Source of the DNA: Adiantum capillus-veneris
Lineage: Eukaryota > Streptophyta > Polypodiopsida > Polypodiales > Pteridaceae
DNA length: 64,000 nucleotides
Direction of reading: 5' to 3'
Assembly (NCBI GenBank): GCA_014529385.2
Contig: CM043945.1
Location: 96,390,612-96,454,611, forward strand
This document shows, piece after piece, positions 12,840 to 24,189 of this stretch. Under the pieces are notes generated by a model. The model made no database searches. It was not told where the DNA came from and saw only the letters and a list, made by a program, of their open reading frames with translations. Both the position numbers and the translations under genes were made by a program. How positions within the stretch are numbered: position 1 is the stretch's first letter; each line of letters opens with the position of its first letter.

Positions 12840-14138
12840 CTAAGGCATGTAGAACTGCAAGGAGTTTTTGTATATGCCTAGAGCTTGCTCAACAGGGTCG
12901 AGCCTTCGACTCTCATAGCCTATGGCGTGCCCTTCTTGGAGCAAAGCAGCTCCAAGGCAATCACCACAAGCATTGCATTGGACCTCAAATGGTTTTGAGA
13001 GATCCGGTAGTGTAAGCACAGGTTGAGAGACAAGCTTTTCTTTAAGCTTTTCGAAAGCATTGTTCTCCTTAGCAGACCATGTATACCTAACGCTTTTCTT
13101 TGTTAGGTCATGTAATGGTCCCGCAATTTGTGAGAACTTTTCTATGAAGCCTCTATAGTATGCACACATACCTATGAAGCTTCTTAGTTCATGAAGATTC
13201 CTTGGTTTAGGCCATCCTTTTATTACCTCTAACTTGGATGGATCCATTTGGATGCCATCTTGAGAGATAATGTGACCTAAATACTGAATCTCTTGCAAGA
13301 AAAATTCACTTTTCTTTCGATTAACATAAAGTTTATTCTCTCTTAAAACTTGAAATATTACCTGGAGGTGTTGCTTGTGTTCCTCCAATGAATTAGAGTA
13401 GATGATAATATCATCAAAGAACACTCCAGTGAAGGTTCGATGAGGCCTGAACAGCTTCTCCATCAAGCGGTTGAATGTGGTTGGTGCATTGGTCAAGCCA
13501 AAAGGCATGACAATGTATTCGTAAAGACCAAATGTAGTATGAAATGCGGTCTTTACAATGTCTTGATCAACTATCCTTATTTGATGATAGCCACTTTTTA
13601 GGTCAACCCTACTGAAGTAGGTCGATCCTTGTAGCTTATCAAATAGGTCTTCTACCCGTGGAACGGGAAACCTATTCTTGATAGTGATCCTATTTAGTGC
13701 TCTATAGTCGACACACATACGATATGTGCCGTCTTTCTTTTGCACTAATAGCACAGGTGAGCAAAATGGAGATGAGCTTGGCCTAACCATACCCTTCTCA
13801 ACTAACTCATGCACTTGACGCATAATCTCCTCTTGTTGAGCTTGAGAAACTCTATAAGGAGGTTTATTAGGCGGTGAACTTCCTGGAAGAAGTTCAATTG
13901 CATGGTCATCATTACCTCGTTTAGGAGGTAGCTCACAAGGGATGTTGTCAATAAAAACATCTTGAAACCCCTTGAGAAAATTGGATAACTCTAATTCCTT
14001 TTGGTTGCTTTTATTTTCTTTTGCTAAATCATTAGGTTTATTTTGAGAGTCTTTAACAAAAATCATGTACACGGAAATAGAGCTCTTTATTGACTTGTTG
14101 AAAGTTGGTGTATGTACAATGGGGATGGTGTTACCCAT
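12840..14138 (-). pseudogene. Reverse transcriptase of chromovirus
   Basis: 432 codons. RT motifs are in order: SPVLLVQKKDGTYRMCVDYR, FSRVDLKSGYHQIRI, YIVMPFGLTNAPTTF, and the active site VFFDDIIIYS (FxDD). Then come the thumb/connection and the start of RNase H (PFEVQCNACGDCLG, where family members have CDAS, so a catalytic Asp is replaced by Asn). It ends with a single-base deletion in an A run around 12,870, followed by a TGA at 12,796-12,798 in the correct frame, so RNase H is split from the next ORF. The start ATG at 14,136-14,138 immediately follows, in the same frame, the TAA closing gag-protease. Confidence 0.92.
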
Positions 14139-16091
14139 TTACTTAGCATCTATATACATGTCTTTTTCCCTGAACTTAAAGGAGATTCTCCTTTCAGGAA
14201 ATTTAACATTGGCAGCCAGGCGGTCAAACCATGGTGCCCCTAGGATTACATCCTCATGCTTGAGAGGAGAGATAAAGAAGTCCTCTTTGTCCACATAGCC
14301 TTGGACATGAAGTCTCAATTTTCCGATTAAGGGAGTGACTGAAGCTTCTTGCCCCTTGAAGGCACTGTCTGCGGGTAGGACATCTCCCATCTCGTAGGAT
14401 TGTATTCCTAGCTTGGTGGCCAACTCTATAGATATAAAATTGTGAGTAGAACCAGGGTCAAAGAGAATAAAAGCATCATGTTCTCTTACCTTTCCCCAAG
14501 CATGGCATAGAGGAGATCCTTTGTGGTGAGTTTGGTGAGTCTCCTCCTCTTGGATTTCAACCAAGGAAGCTCTAGGAGGATCTTGGCGGTTGTTCTTTTG
14601 GGGACAAGCACGGTACGCATGCCCTTGTTCGCCGCACTTGAAACACTGGTTATCCTTACGATAACGCTCAAGCTCTTCAGGAGAGAGTTTCTTCTTACCT
14701 TTGTAAACTCCCTTCTCTTTAGCTTTCTTGGAGTTGCTCTTAGGAGACTTTTGGACATTGTCCTTCCCCTTAGGCTCATTGGAATCCTTGTTTTCCGGGG
14801 GTTTATTATTTCTTTTAACCCTCGTTTGGAAATTGATTCGAGAGGCCACCATAGTATGGTGTATTACCGCCGATATGGTGCGTGGCCTTTGGGAGTTGAC
14901 ATACTCCGCCATTTCTTCGGTTAAGCCCGCACAAAATTGTTGCTTTTGCTCTCCAAAATCCAACTTTTTGAAGACAGTGGCTTTGAGTTGTAGGTCCCAA
15001 AACTTGTCTACATATTTGTGGATAGATTCATTGGGAGAGAGCTTTAAGCTTCGCCATTCTGTGAGTACTTTGTCTTTGGCATCGGTGGCCAAAAACTGCT
15101 TCATGATGGAAGCTCTTAAAGCTTTCCATGTTCGTGGAGCTTCACCGTTGGCTCGTAGGCTAGACCACCATTGTCTGGCGGACTTTTGAAAGTGCATAGC
15201 TACATGGCGTAGCTTAGAGGACTCTGTGAAGCCCTCATCTCCAAACGCCGCATCGAATTGTTGGATAAAGGCCAATACTTTGTTCGTAGCACCAAAGGTA
15301 CCATCATAGGTAAGGAAAGAGATGCTCTTCCCTCCCTCTTTGAATTTCTTCAACTTCGACGACCTCTTCCATGCGGCATAGGATTTCCTATAGCCTCTTC
15401 TTTTTGATGGTTCAAAAGTTGCACCATCACTTTCTTCAGAAGGTGAAGAATTTGAAGAAGGTGGAGAAGAGGGTGACCTCTTTCTCGCCTTTTTCTTGTC
15501 TTGATCTTTGTCATCTTCACCATAGCTTTCATAAGAGGAAGAGAATGAAGAAGATGGAGAAGAGGGTGTCCTCTTTCTCGCCTTTTTCTTCTCTTGCTTT
15601 TTATCATCCCTCTTTGAATTGTGGTGGGGAGAAGAATATGATGGTCTTCTCCGCTTTGGTGGTGATGGAGAGCGTTTAGCCCGCCGTCTTCGTGGAGCCA
15701 TCTCCGCCGAGGTGGCGGGAGACTCGCTTCTTTCTCGTTCCTTCGGTGGAGGCTCTTGAGTTCTTCTTTGGGAAGGAGATGCATCATCAAGAAGTAAATT
15801 CTTGAGCCCTTCATATGGATTCTCTTCTTCTTCCCGAATCGGAGAGAGACCTCTTTTGGTAGTCTCACAAGGAGGCTTCCTAGGTGTTCTCTCGTCATGG
15901 TGATTAGCTTGAAGAATCCCGTGAGCACCGAGCTGCCGTTGCACTTCACTTTGGAGAGATGGATTGCCCATGGCTTGTTGAAGCTTAGAAACAAGATAGT
16001 TAACAAGCATTGAAGCATCATTAGTAGCTTGCTCATGAGCAAAATCAAAGTTATCAACATTAATTTCACTCTCTTTACTATTGTCAGCCAT
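14139..16091 (-). CDS. Gag-protease polyprotein of chromovirus
   Basis: 650 codons from an ATG at 16,091. The N-terminal ~130 residues are acidic/mixed, then an Arg/Ser/Lys-rich stretch with a repeated block (KKARKRTPSSPSSS and KKARKRSPSSPPSS). A retrotransposon gag domain follows (about residues 250-430; FIQQFDAAFGDE, SARQWWSSL), then a CCHC knuckle CFKCGEQGHAYRAC (about 480-495) and a retropepsin-like region with LFDPGSTHNFIS (Asp545). The catalytic triplet is D-P-G rather than D-S/T-G, which probably impairs the protease. The frame is open throughout. The stop is TAA, followed directly by the ATG of the RT frame. Confidence 0.9.
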   Translation of the reverse strand: MADNSKESEINVDNFDFAHEQATNDASMLVNYLVSKLQQAMGNPSLQSEVQRQLGAHGILQANHHDERTPRKPPCETTKRGLSPIREEEENPYEGLKNLLLDDASPSQRRTQEPPPKERERSESPATSAEMAPRRRRAKRSPSPPKRRRPSYSSPHHNSKRDDKKQEKKKARKRTPSSPSSSFSSSYESYGEDDKDQDKKKARKRSPSSPPSSNSSPSEESDGATFEPSKRRGYRKSYAAWKRSSKLKKFKEGGKSISFLTYDGTFGATNKVLAFIQQFDAAFGDEGFTESSKLRHVAMHFQKSARQWWSSLRANGEAPRTWKALRASIMKQFLATDAKDKVLTEWRSLKLSPNESIHKYVDKFWDLQLKATVFKKLDFGEQKQQFCAGLTEEMAEYVNSQRPRTISAVIHHTMVASRINFQTRVKRNNKPPENKDSNEPKGKDNVQKSPKSNSKKAKEKGVYKGKKKLSPEELERYRKDNQCFKCGEQGHAYRACPQKNNRQDPPRASLVEIQEEETHQTHHKGSPLCHAWGKVREHDAFILFDPGSTHNFISIELATKLGIQSYEMGDVLPADSAFKGQEASVTPLIGKLRLHVQGYVDKEDFFISPLKHEDVILGAPWFDRLAANVKFPERRISFKFREKDMYIDAK

Positions 16092-16495
16092 TCTAACAAC
16101 TTTTAGGTGTAAAGTTTTTAGATGTACTTTGGCACTTCAAGCCCTAGTTGCTATTCCTCTTTACCCCTTTAGAAAAAGCACTCAAGCTACTGTACCCGCG
16201 GCTCGAATACCATTAATTGCAAGGAATAGAAGAGAGGGTCTTTCAACACCAAAACAGCCCCGCCTCCTGTCAAGCTTCTAATAGCTCAATAGTGGTTAAG
16301 CCGTAGGCAAGCCCCGTAGGACTCCACTATTAAGACCATAGCTCTCGACGGTGATGCCCCGTTAACTGCACGAAGGCAGGCGCACTGCAAGGCTAAAAAA
16401 TCCCTATTCTACTTACTCACAGGCAATTAATAATACCAACCATTTGTAGCTAGCTTGAGGACCTCCCTTCTTGAGCAAGAAAAGAGAAACCTTGA

Positions 16496-16507
16496 GCTCT
16501 GATACCA
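16496..16507 (-). other. Primer binding site (tRNA-iMet)
   Basis: Minus strand TGGTATCAGAGC, complementary to the plant initiator Met tRNA 3' end, separated by one T from the LTR terminus ...GTTACA at 16,509. Its position just upstream of gag on the same strand fixes the orientation of the element. Confidence 0.9.
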
Positions 16508-16508
16508 A

Positions 16509-17388
16509 TGTAACATTAAATGGCCTAATAACTTATGTGTAGCGGAAATTAGCATGAACATAGTGGGCATTTCATTAGAATAGATTCCTAATGAGAATTA
16601 CAAGAGTGCTTGGGTGGAGAGAGAAACAAAAAGCATAACACCTAGTTAGATAGCATCGACAATACTTTCAAAAGAGAGAGAAATTAAGCTATTGACAACA
16701 GTTGAGGACCGGATTTTCATGGAGCCGGTCCCCGCTCCAAAAGGCTTTGTATTATGGTTTCTCCCATCAAGAGAGACATTGTACAATACAATTCTTTGTG
16801 CTCCTTCAAGACTAGCTAGTGCAATGAAGATGGAAACTTCATGCACTAAGCAAAACACTTAACAAACACAACTTGAATTATCCCCGTTCTCAGACCCAAG
16901 ACCTCACACACCTTCGAAGATGGTGAGAGCTAGCAGGGTATGAGAGTAGATTGAGAGGAATAAGGAGTATCTTACGAGAAAGATGTGCATCTCCTCACAT
17001 AATCACTCATATGTAGCATAGCTTAGCTTAGTAATTAGCTTGGTAGAGGAGATGAGCATGCATTGAAGCTTGGCTCTTGGTTGGATTTGCATCCACATGC
17101 CAAGAGAGTGTTGATGTAGGCTTCTATCTCACAAGCTTGGAGTAGGTGATGAGTTCTCCATTGAAGCTTGGGAAGAGATAGTCTTCTCTTTCTTCACACA
17201 TGAGCTTGTGTGAGTGTGTGTGTGTGTGTGATAATACCTTGCAAAAATCAGCCCCCTCTCTCTCTTGGGCGAGCCCTCTTGCTAATTGCTCTTGCTGAAG
17301 CCTCATTGGCCCTCCCCAAGTCAAGCCAATTATAATTAAGCAGCATAAGTGATAGCCTTCTGACATGTGTCCCCCTTTCCCCTTTTGT
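16509..17388 (-). repeat. Truncated 5' LTR of chromovirus
   Basis: The inner end is at 16,509 (...TTACA on the minus strand). The part from 16,738 to about 17,385 is closely similar to 53,674-54,295, including GGCTTTGTATTAT, GAAGATGGTGAGAGCTA and GTCCCCCTTTCCCCTTTTG. The outer part of the LTR (the section seen at 10,416-10,789) is missing; the sequence passes instead into a copia fragment at about 17,389. A GT microsatellite lies at 17,211-17,230. Confidence 0.8.
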
Positions 17389-19049
17389 GAGATCTTACCT
17401 TCAGAGGGGGTTACTGCTCCCAAGGCTTCCACGACGACTCCTGATCTTCCGATTCATATTGATCCAGATTTTGACTTTCCCTATGATGAGCCCTATTCTC
17501 CTACCCCTGTCCCTCAGGCCACGGAGGAGGATGTACCCATTACCGAAGATACAGTTGACAGTGGATTTCATCACAGTGCCAATGTAGAGAGAGATTTGCC
17601 AGTTGTTCCCCCCGAGGGGAGCAAGCCTGACAAGTTACCATTAGAGACCTTGCGAGATTCAGCAATCTCAGATTTTCACCCCATTGGCGAGAAGCCGGTA
17701 CCTCACGACGCTCTCATTGACTTTGACTTACCGAGGTAGATGACCCGTTACTATAGGTAAACTATGCATTGATGTCTTCAGTGCTCCACGACAGAGTTCC
17801 TCTTACAGTTGAGGAGGCACTTTTACTACCGCAGTGGAAGTTGGCCATGCAGAAAGAGATTGATTCCATAAGGAAGAACAACACATGGGTGTTGGTTCCG
17901 CGGCCTCCAAAGAGGAAAGTGATTAAGGTCAAGTGGATCTACAAAACCAAGTATAAAGTTGTTGGTTCTCTGGACAAGCACAAGGTGAGACTTGTTTTTG
18001 CCAAAGGCTTTTCCCAGAAACCCAGTGTAGACTACGAGGAGACCTTTGCACAGACCGCACGGATGGCGACTATTCAGATTTTTTTTGCTCTTGCTGCCCT
18101 TCATGGGTGGCCGGTTTTTCAGATGGATATGGTTTTGGCATTCCTCAATGGCGATCTAGAGGAGGTGGTTTATGTGGAGCAACCTCCCGGGTTCGAGGAT
18201 CTAGAGTTTCTAGACATGGTTTGTAGGTTGCTTAAGGCTCTCTATGGACTCAAGCAATCGCCTAGAGCGTGGTATCCGAAGATTGAGGGAGGGTTAGTGA
18301 CACTTGTTATCCTCTAGGTCGATGATCTTGTGATTATAGGTAGCCATGTTGAGCACATCTGTAGTATTATGGCAACCTTGTCAAAGGAGTTTGAGATGAC
18401 AGATCTTGTGTTGTTTCATCATTTTCTTGGATTAGAAGTTAGACAGATAGAGGGGGGCATCCTCCTCTCTTATCTTAGGTGCGGTATATCCAGAAATTAT
18501 TAGAAGCATTTGGTATGACGAGTGCAAATTCATCTCTACTCCAATGGATCCCAATCAAAAGTTGTCACAGTTTGATCTTCCTCTTCTAGAAGATGCAACA
18601 GAGTATCAGAAACTAGTTGGTTCTCTCATTTTGGTACTCAACACTCGATTTAATGTCAGTTTTCCGGTGGGTCTTCTCAGTTCTTTATGCAGAAACCCGC
18701 CAAGTCACACATACAACAGGCCATCGGGGTTCTGTAGTATTTGAAGGTGACCCAATCATTTAGTATTCACTATGCAGCTGGAGGTTCGAATCCCCAGGTC
18801 ATTCTACGAGGATGGAGTGATTCAGATTGGAGAGGTGATCCGGACGGACGACGGTCGACCACAAGTTTTAATTTTTCTTTTGGCTCAGGAGCAGTTCTTG
18901 AGAAGACACGGGATGGCTCTATCTGATTAGAGTACATTCCATTTTGGGATAGTTGTGCTGATATCTTCACGAAACCTCTTCCACGGGCTACACTATCCTC
19001 TCATGCCAGCTCCTTTGGACTCCTTCCACGTCTAGGAGCTGAGAGGGGG
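17389..19049 (+). pseudogene. Ty1/copia RT-RNase H fragment
   Basis: The first part (17,389-17,739) is an Asp/Pro-rich linker. 17,769-18,317 encodes the copia RT: PQWKLAMQKEIDSI, NNTWVLVPRP, VKWIYKTKY, FAKGFSQ, YEETFAQTARM, WPVFQMDMVLAFLNGDLEE, VYVEQPPGF and LLKALYGLKQSPRAW. The frame ends in TAG exactly at the Tyr of the YVDD active site (18,315-18,317), followed by VDDLVI. RNase H continues with stops (EYQKLVGSL, a WSDSDWRGDPDGRRST block near 18,810-18,870, and DIFTKPLP). Gag, protease and integrase are absent. The PPT and an LTR start follow directly. Confidence 0.9.
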
Positions 19050-19325
19050 TGTTAGAGTTCATCTTCATGTCCGGTGGTAGCTCTGGTATATCCGAGGTGT
19101 AGATTAGGAGTGAGGGTTGTTTTGTGGATTTTCCTGGCCATACTATAGGTAGACGTACCCCCCATACTATGTTTCTCGAGTCGTCTGCACTTAGGCCATT
19201 AAATATGTGTTCCAGGTCACTTTCAATGAGTTTACATATTAATTAGCTATTTTATCCAATTTCTAGAATCGTGGGATTTTCTAGCTGAGTAGGGCAAACT
19301 GGAGTTTGTCCTATATAAGCAACCC
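19036..19325 (+). repeat. PPT and truncated copia 3' LTR
   Basis: GAGCTGAGAGGGGG (19,036-19,049) is followed by TGTTAGAGTTCATC, the LTR start. A TATA box, CTATATAAGC, lies at 19,311-19,320. The LTR stops being recognisable shortly after a poly-C run at 19,323, where the LINE sequence begins. Confidence 0.75.
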
Positions 19326-20089
19326 CCCCCACCCCTCGTACTTTTGGCAAGTTGTTGGATGCAAATTACCAGCATTTGGGCTCCATTGGGAGAGACCTCC
19401 ACACATACTCCGTATACCTTCACGAGGGAGACAGATCACGTGTACACTGATGAGATCTACAAGCAGCTATGCACTCAGGAGCCAAGACAACCACTAGATG
19501 AGCTCACCCAGATTCTGACAGAGACGCTACATGATGCAGCCTCAGAGCCATATCCCCACAACTAGCCTACACGCAGACGATCTGGGATCATGCCCCAAAA
19601 TAGTTGGTATGATGAGGAGTGTAGAGAGATGAGGATTAGATTACAAAGAGAGGTGCTCATAGGTACTACTACACATAGACAGCCACGGATTATCTTCCAC
19701 CGCCTAGTGCAACGAAAGAAGACGGCTTACCTATCTCAATTAGAGCGTGATCTATACAAGCTGTTTATGAGCATGGAGTCTTTTCAATGAGCATTTTCCA
19801 CCGCCAGCCATCACTTCCATAGAGACATGGGGGGAATATGCTACATCTCTCTACACAGCATCGGAGTAGCCACCTTTGCCTGACCCTCCAGAGGCATGCC
19901 CAAAAACATGTACTTTTTTTTACTGCTGAGAGGGTAAGGAAAGCCATTGACAAGATGAAGACAGGAAGAGCACAGGATCATGATGGTCTGGTAGCAGAGC
20001 ACTTTATCCATGCCAGAGATATGCTTGTAGAGCCTCTTGCTATGATGTTTAATAGAGCCATGTATGAGGGTTTCCCTAAGACTTGAAGT

Positions 20090-21175
20090 ATGTCTACTAT
20101 TGTGCCTATCTTCAAGTCGGGAGATCCTATGCTTCCCGGGAATTACCAAACCATCATGGTCGGTCACACTCTGGCTAGGCTATATGCATCAATTCTTAAG
20201 CATGAGCTGAGTGGATGGGCAGAGAGAGAGAATATACCCGCAACAGGACAGGTAGGATTCAGGAGAGGTTTCTTCACTCTTGACCAAATTTTGACACTTA
20301 GAGCCATTATTGAGGAGGGTAGACACCATGGCAGGAGGATATATTGTAGCTTTGTGGATTTTCACAAGGCCTTCGATACAGTGCCACGAGCCAGACTCAT
20401 ACGCAGATTGCAGGACATGGAAGTTCCCACCGAGCTAATCTGGGGGATCTTAGCTTTATACAAGACAATGGTAGGACAGGTACACACTACTCAGGGCATA
20501 TCCAACATGGTTCACTCCATTATTGGAGTGAAGCAGGGTTGTCTCCTATCTCCAACTCTCTTTGGGATATATGTAGATGCATTTTCAGATTATGTACACA
20601 CAAAGGGTGATAGAGGTGCCCAGCTTGCAGGGACATGGATCCCGTTGCTATTATATGTTGATGATATTGTGCTGATCTCCGATTCTCTAGAGGGGATGAA
20701 GTGTCATTTGGATGCATTGCATGGATTTGCACGAGACAGTGGATTGTCTGTGAACCTTGGTAAGACCAAGGTAATGGTGTTTAACACCACGGTGCAGTGG
20801 GTAAGGAGGTCTGCCCCCACTTTTACATATGGTCGAGAGACTGTGGAGTATGAAAATACTTACACTTATCTTGGGGCGGTTTTCAGTGGTCTAGTATTTT
20901 CCCTGAGGCGATTGACCAGAGCCTATGCAGCATTGGGGAGACTTGAGAGGATATGTTGGCAGGTTCAGTTCCAAGAATCTCGGACAAAGCTTTGGCTCCT
21001 TGACACTTCAGTCACTTCGGACATGCTATATGGAGTGGAGATATGGGGCCTCTCAGTTGATCATCATCGCAGAGCTGGCAGTATTGATGGATGGAGATGT
21101 ATGGAGAAGCCCTTGGTGTCTATGATTTCTTGGATGATTAGCGCCTCAGTACCACATGACATTGTTAGGGCGTAG
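20090..21175 (+). pseudogene. LINE reverse transcriptase
   Basis: 361 codons of non-LTR RT. Visible in order: IVPIFKSGDPMLPGNYQTI, TGQVGFRRG...DQILTLRAIIEE, CSFVDFHKAFDTVPR (first catalytic Asp), IIGVKQGCLLSPTLFGIYVD, LLLYVDDIVLISDS (the YVDD pair) and GLSVNLGKTKVMVF. Upstream, the matching frame 19,838-20,086 ends FPKT-stop where the family has a Trp, so the RT frame is separated from its N-terminal part by one nonsense codon. The catalytic residues are intact. The frame ends at 21,175 and the C-terminal part resumes at 21,562. Confidence 0.92.
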
Positions 21176-21561
21176 CTTGCTCCTCCTCCATTGGTAGTGG
21201 ACGCACTCACTTGATCAGTTTCATTTATGCATAGCACTTGGGCTCTCCCTAGAGACACATATGCTTGATTAGCACTAGAGTCTTCGTGACAGCTTGCATT
21301 GCAGGGAGATAGATCATGTTGGTATGTAGAGATGGCATCTTGGTTTCAGTTACATGGCTTTAGTATGGATCGGCTACCCCCACTTTAGTACTCTCTCGAT
21401 GCACCCTCCATCTCCCTCACTAGGGCAGAGATTACCATGCTCATTAGATAGGACCTTATTCAACTAGATACGAAGAGGACATGGATACAACCTACAGTTG
21501 AGCTAGGTACAAAGACGACTTTCTATAGAGAGCATCTTCTCCACTCACGGATGATGGTTTT

Positions 21562-21831
21562 GTGAATAGACGAGGATACATGGACACTCATCTATCCCAC
21601 AGAATACGATGTGCTATTGGTCAGATACGCACATCCTCACATCAGCTAGAGATCGAGACAGGCAGATGTCGAGGAGTACCTGCTGAGTCCAAGATTTCTC
21701 AAGTGTGCCAGATAGAGCCAGAGACAGAGCTACATTACATATGTCATTGCCAAGTATACTATGAGATACAAGGCCGCTTTCACTGTCTATTCAGAGAGGG
21801 GTTTGGACCACTTTCTAGAGTCATGAGATAA
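21562..21831 (+). pseudogene. LINE C-terminal Cys/His motif region
   Basis: 89 codons with LEIETGRCRG, VCQIEPETELHYICHC and a trailing FHCLF. The same arrangement (IETGRADG...NFVCRC...RYEALF) occurs in the minus-strand relic at 7,398-7,724. In many LINEs a Cys/His cluster of this sort lies after the RT and helps bind the element's RNA or target. Exact zinc ligands are uncertain. Confidence 0.65.
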
Positions 21832-22196
21832 CACGATCATAGTTGCCGTCGCCCACGGATGAGGGGGCCCTTTCGACATCGACGCACACTGAGACAGAGG
21901 ATCCATACCATACTGGCGTGACATAGGAGCCATCCCGATAGAGTGCCTACCTTGGAGGACATTGAATCTCATAGTCTTTTGGATACTGATGTATATGTAC
22001 ATGATGCCTCGAGTGTCACAGAGATCCATTGTATCAGCTCACCCCTTTGTATTCCCCTTGTATCAGCTTTCACCCCACCCCCCTACCCACTATTTTCTTT
22101 TCAGTTCTTTGTACTTTTTGTACACAGACCTGGTATTAGATTCACCACATGTAACCTTTTGGTCTCATAGGTCATTTTGGCCTTTTGAAGACGTTA

Positions 22197-22224
22197 ATAT
22201 TACATTTCATTTCATTTCATTTCT
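22197..22224 (+). repeat. LINE 3' tail, (TTTCA)n
   Basis: ACATTTCATTTCATTTCATTTCTCTCT: three to four pentamers followed by CTCTCT, marking the 3' end of the LINE. Confidence 0.85.
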
Positions 22225-22759
22225 CTCTAGTGTTTTCACTTTGTGGCAAGCACTCTCTCTTTAGCGTTTTTTTGCAGGAGGTGACATCAGCCAGCGATCT
22301 CTCTCTCTAGCCCTAGCGCTTCCCTTTCTGGCCTCTTACCACCGCTCCGTAGCGGTTGTGCATCCTCGGCAAGATCAAGTGCCCGTTCGGTGGGTGGTAC
22401 ATGCTTGTGCCTACACGGCGAGGAGATCCATCGCGATAGATTCGAGATCTATTACCTGTCACAGAGAGGTGTCTTGATAGCAGTTGCAGACAGTTTCTCA
22501 TCCAATTCACCTTCTTTCTGTTGCACCTTTGACAGACTTCTCTTTTGTTTGGGAAAGTTTATGTCAGGGCACGAGACTGTCGAAGAGATGTTTTGAAGAT
22601 GGGTACATGCTCCACTCGAATCTGCTGAAACATGAGGAAATTACCTGCTCTCCACACTGTCCATAGTGCTTAGAATCTAACCCTGTTGAAAAAGCATGCA
22701 TATGGCTTAAGCAGTGGCGGAAGCACTCCAAAAAGCCAGAAATTTTCATCACAAGGAAT

Positions 22760-23960
22760 CTCAGGGAAACGCATGCAAAGAGATGTAGTCTACAAACTGT
22801 TTCGTATGAAAACAAGACCACAATAAATGTGGAATATTCTCAATGCTGGCACCACAATGGACACATCACAAGAAAGCTAATCATCTGGAGTGCAAAAACC
22901 TTCCCGTTGGGAGAATTCCAATGATGCATATCCACATAAACACAATCTCTCGTGTAAAGGAAGCTTAGCATGCCACCCTTTCATACCTTTATGTTGCCAC
23001 CATGCAACACCTTTATTCATATTCCATAGCTTATTATAGTGTTCCTTTATCCAAGAAGATGATTGCAAATGAAAATACACCTTTGCAGATATAGAGAAGA
23101 TCAAAGAACCAACGGAATGACAAATTCGATCCTCAACAACAAACCCAGGAATGGGAGATATGGAATCAACCAGATCCTCAATGGTGTGGCACATGTGTCT
23201 ATAATGCATTCGAAGACCAAAACTTGAAGGAGCCTGTCTAATGAGGGCATATGTCCATCAATGTCAATCACATATGATATCCTTTCAATCCCTTTTCGAG
23301 AGAGAAAATCAGAGTCTTGGAGACCACTAAAGAAGTCTGATAAAAAACCCAACTCCACTGCAAACTCTCCATTCTGATCGACTTGCCGCTCACATCATCT
23401 CGACCATGCCACGACAACTCCTTTGTGACTATTTTCCAATCAGCTACAAGACTGGAAGCAAGGGGGCAGCTAGGTATCGTGGCTTCAAATTTTCCAAAAC
23501 CCACGTCTTATTACGACAGCTGCCAATGCCCAAAAGCCGGTGTAAAAACCGCATGAGAACACATAAACGTTATCATCAGTGTCCATGGTTGTTTTTGCTC
23601 TATCAATACCAATAACAAGGTGGCCTTCCTTACAATAACATGAGAACCCAAGTGTAAAATATTCAGACCACCACAATGCTTTGAAGTACATAGCTTATCC
23701 ATAGCGAGCAATCGCATGCCTTTTTTCTAGGAGCAATAGACTATAAATGCTCCAAAAAGCTAGACATGAAAGCTCGAAGAAGAAAAAATGGCCAATGTAA
23801 TAATGGTAGAAAAAATTGCATGTATGTCGCCAAGGTGGACTGCACTATTCTTAGTCTTACATGTAACAGCCCAGTAGACAATTTTTGATAATGTAATTTA
23901 GACCTAATTTTATTTTCAACCCAATCCAAGAGTTTGGCATTGTTTGGAGGGCTAGGATGC
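22760..23960 (-). pseudogene. Plant L1-type LINE C-terminal relic with zf-RVT
   Basis: Read on the minus strand from 23,960: LLDWVENKIRSKLHY...RLRIVQSTLATYMQF (post-palm region of plant L1 RTs), then DKLCTSKHCGGLNILHLGS (family DKLC-PK--GGLG---L). Finally a zf-RVT module: WHAKLPLHERLCLCGY and, after a frameshift, CVHCGASIENIPHLLWSC, the C-x2-C...H...C pattern. All is split among frames, so it is a dead copy. It belongs to a different LINE group from the YVDD LINEs at 6.9 and 19.3 kb. Confidence 0.72.
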
Positions 23961-24189
23961 AAATCTAAACATGTGTGAGTAGTCTATGGAGGTTTTTTGT
24001 TGTGCATCAGCGCAGTGATCAACTGGAGGAAGACTGAGCTTTCTCGGTTGGCAGCTCCTACCCTTGATTGGTCTCCAAGTGAGGGTTTTAATGGATTCCC
24101 CTAGGGACAGCAATTTGTTACTTGGGTTGTGAGGTTGGCCTGGACTTGTCCCCTGAGCAGTAGATTGCTCCCTCCTTCTATCCGTTAGG

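Larger units (their letters stand above)
19330..22222 (+). mobile_element. 5'-truncated LINE with TTTCA tail
   Basis: Starts in the linker between endonuclease and RT (NSWYDEECREMRIRL near 19,594), continues through RT and a Cys-rich C-terminal region, and ends with TTTCA pentamers at 22,197-22,222. Two other members of the same family lie in the window: the 3' end at 163-425 and the minus-strand copy at 6.9-8.8 kb. 5' truncation is normal for target-primed insertion. Several stops make it inactive. Confidence 0.85.

Noticed and set aside
14523-15189. Plus-strand frames of 133 and 153 codons opposite gag
   Set aside because: They are antisense shadows of the gag-protease ORF, which has clear domain motifs.
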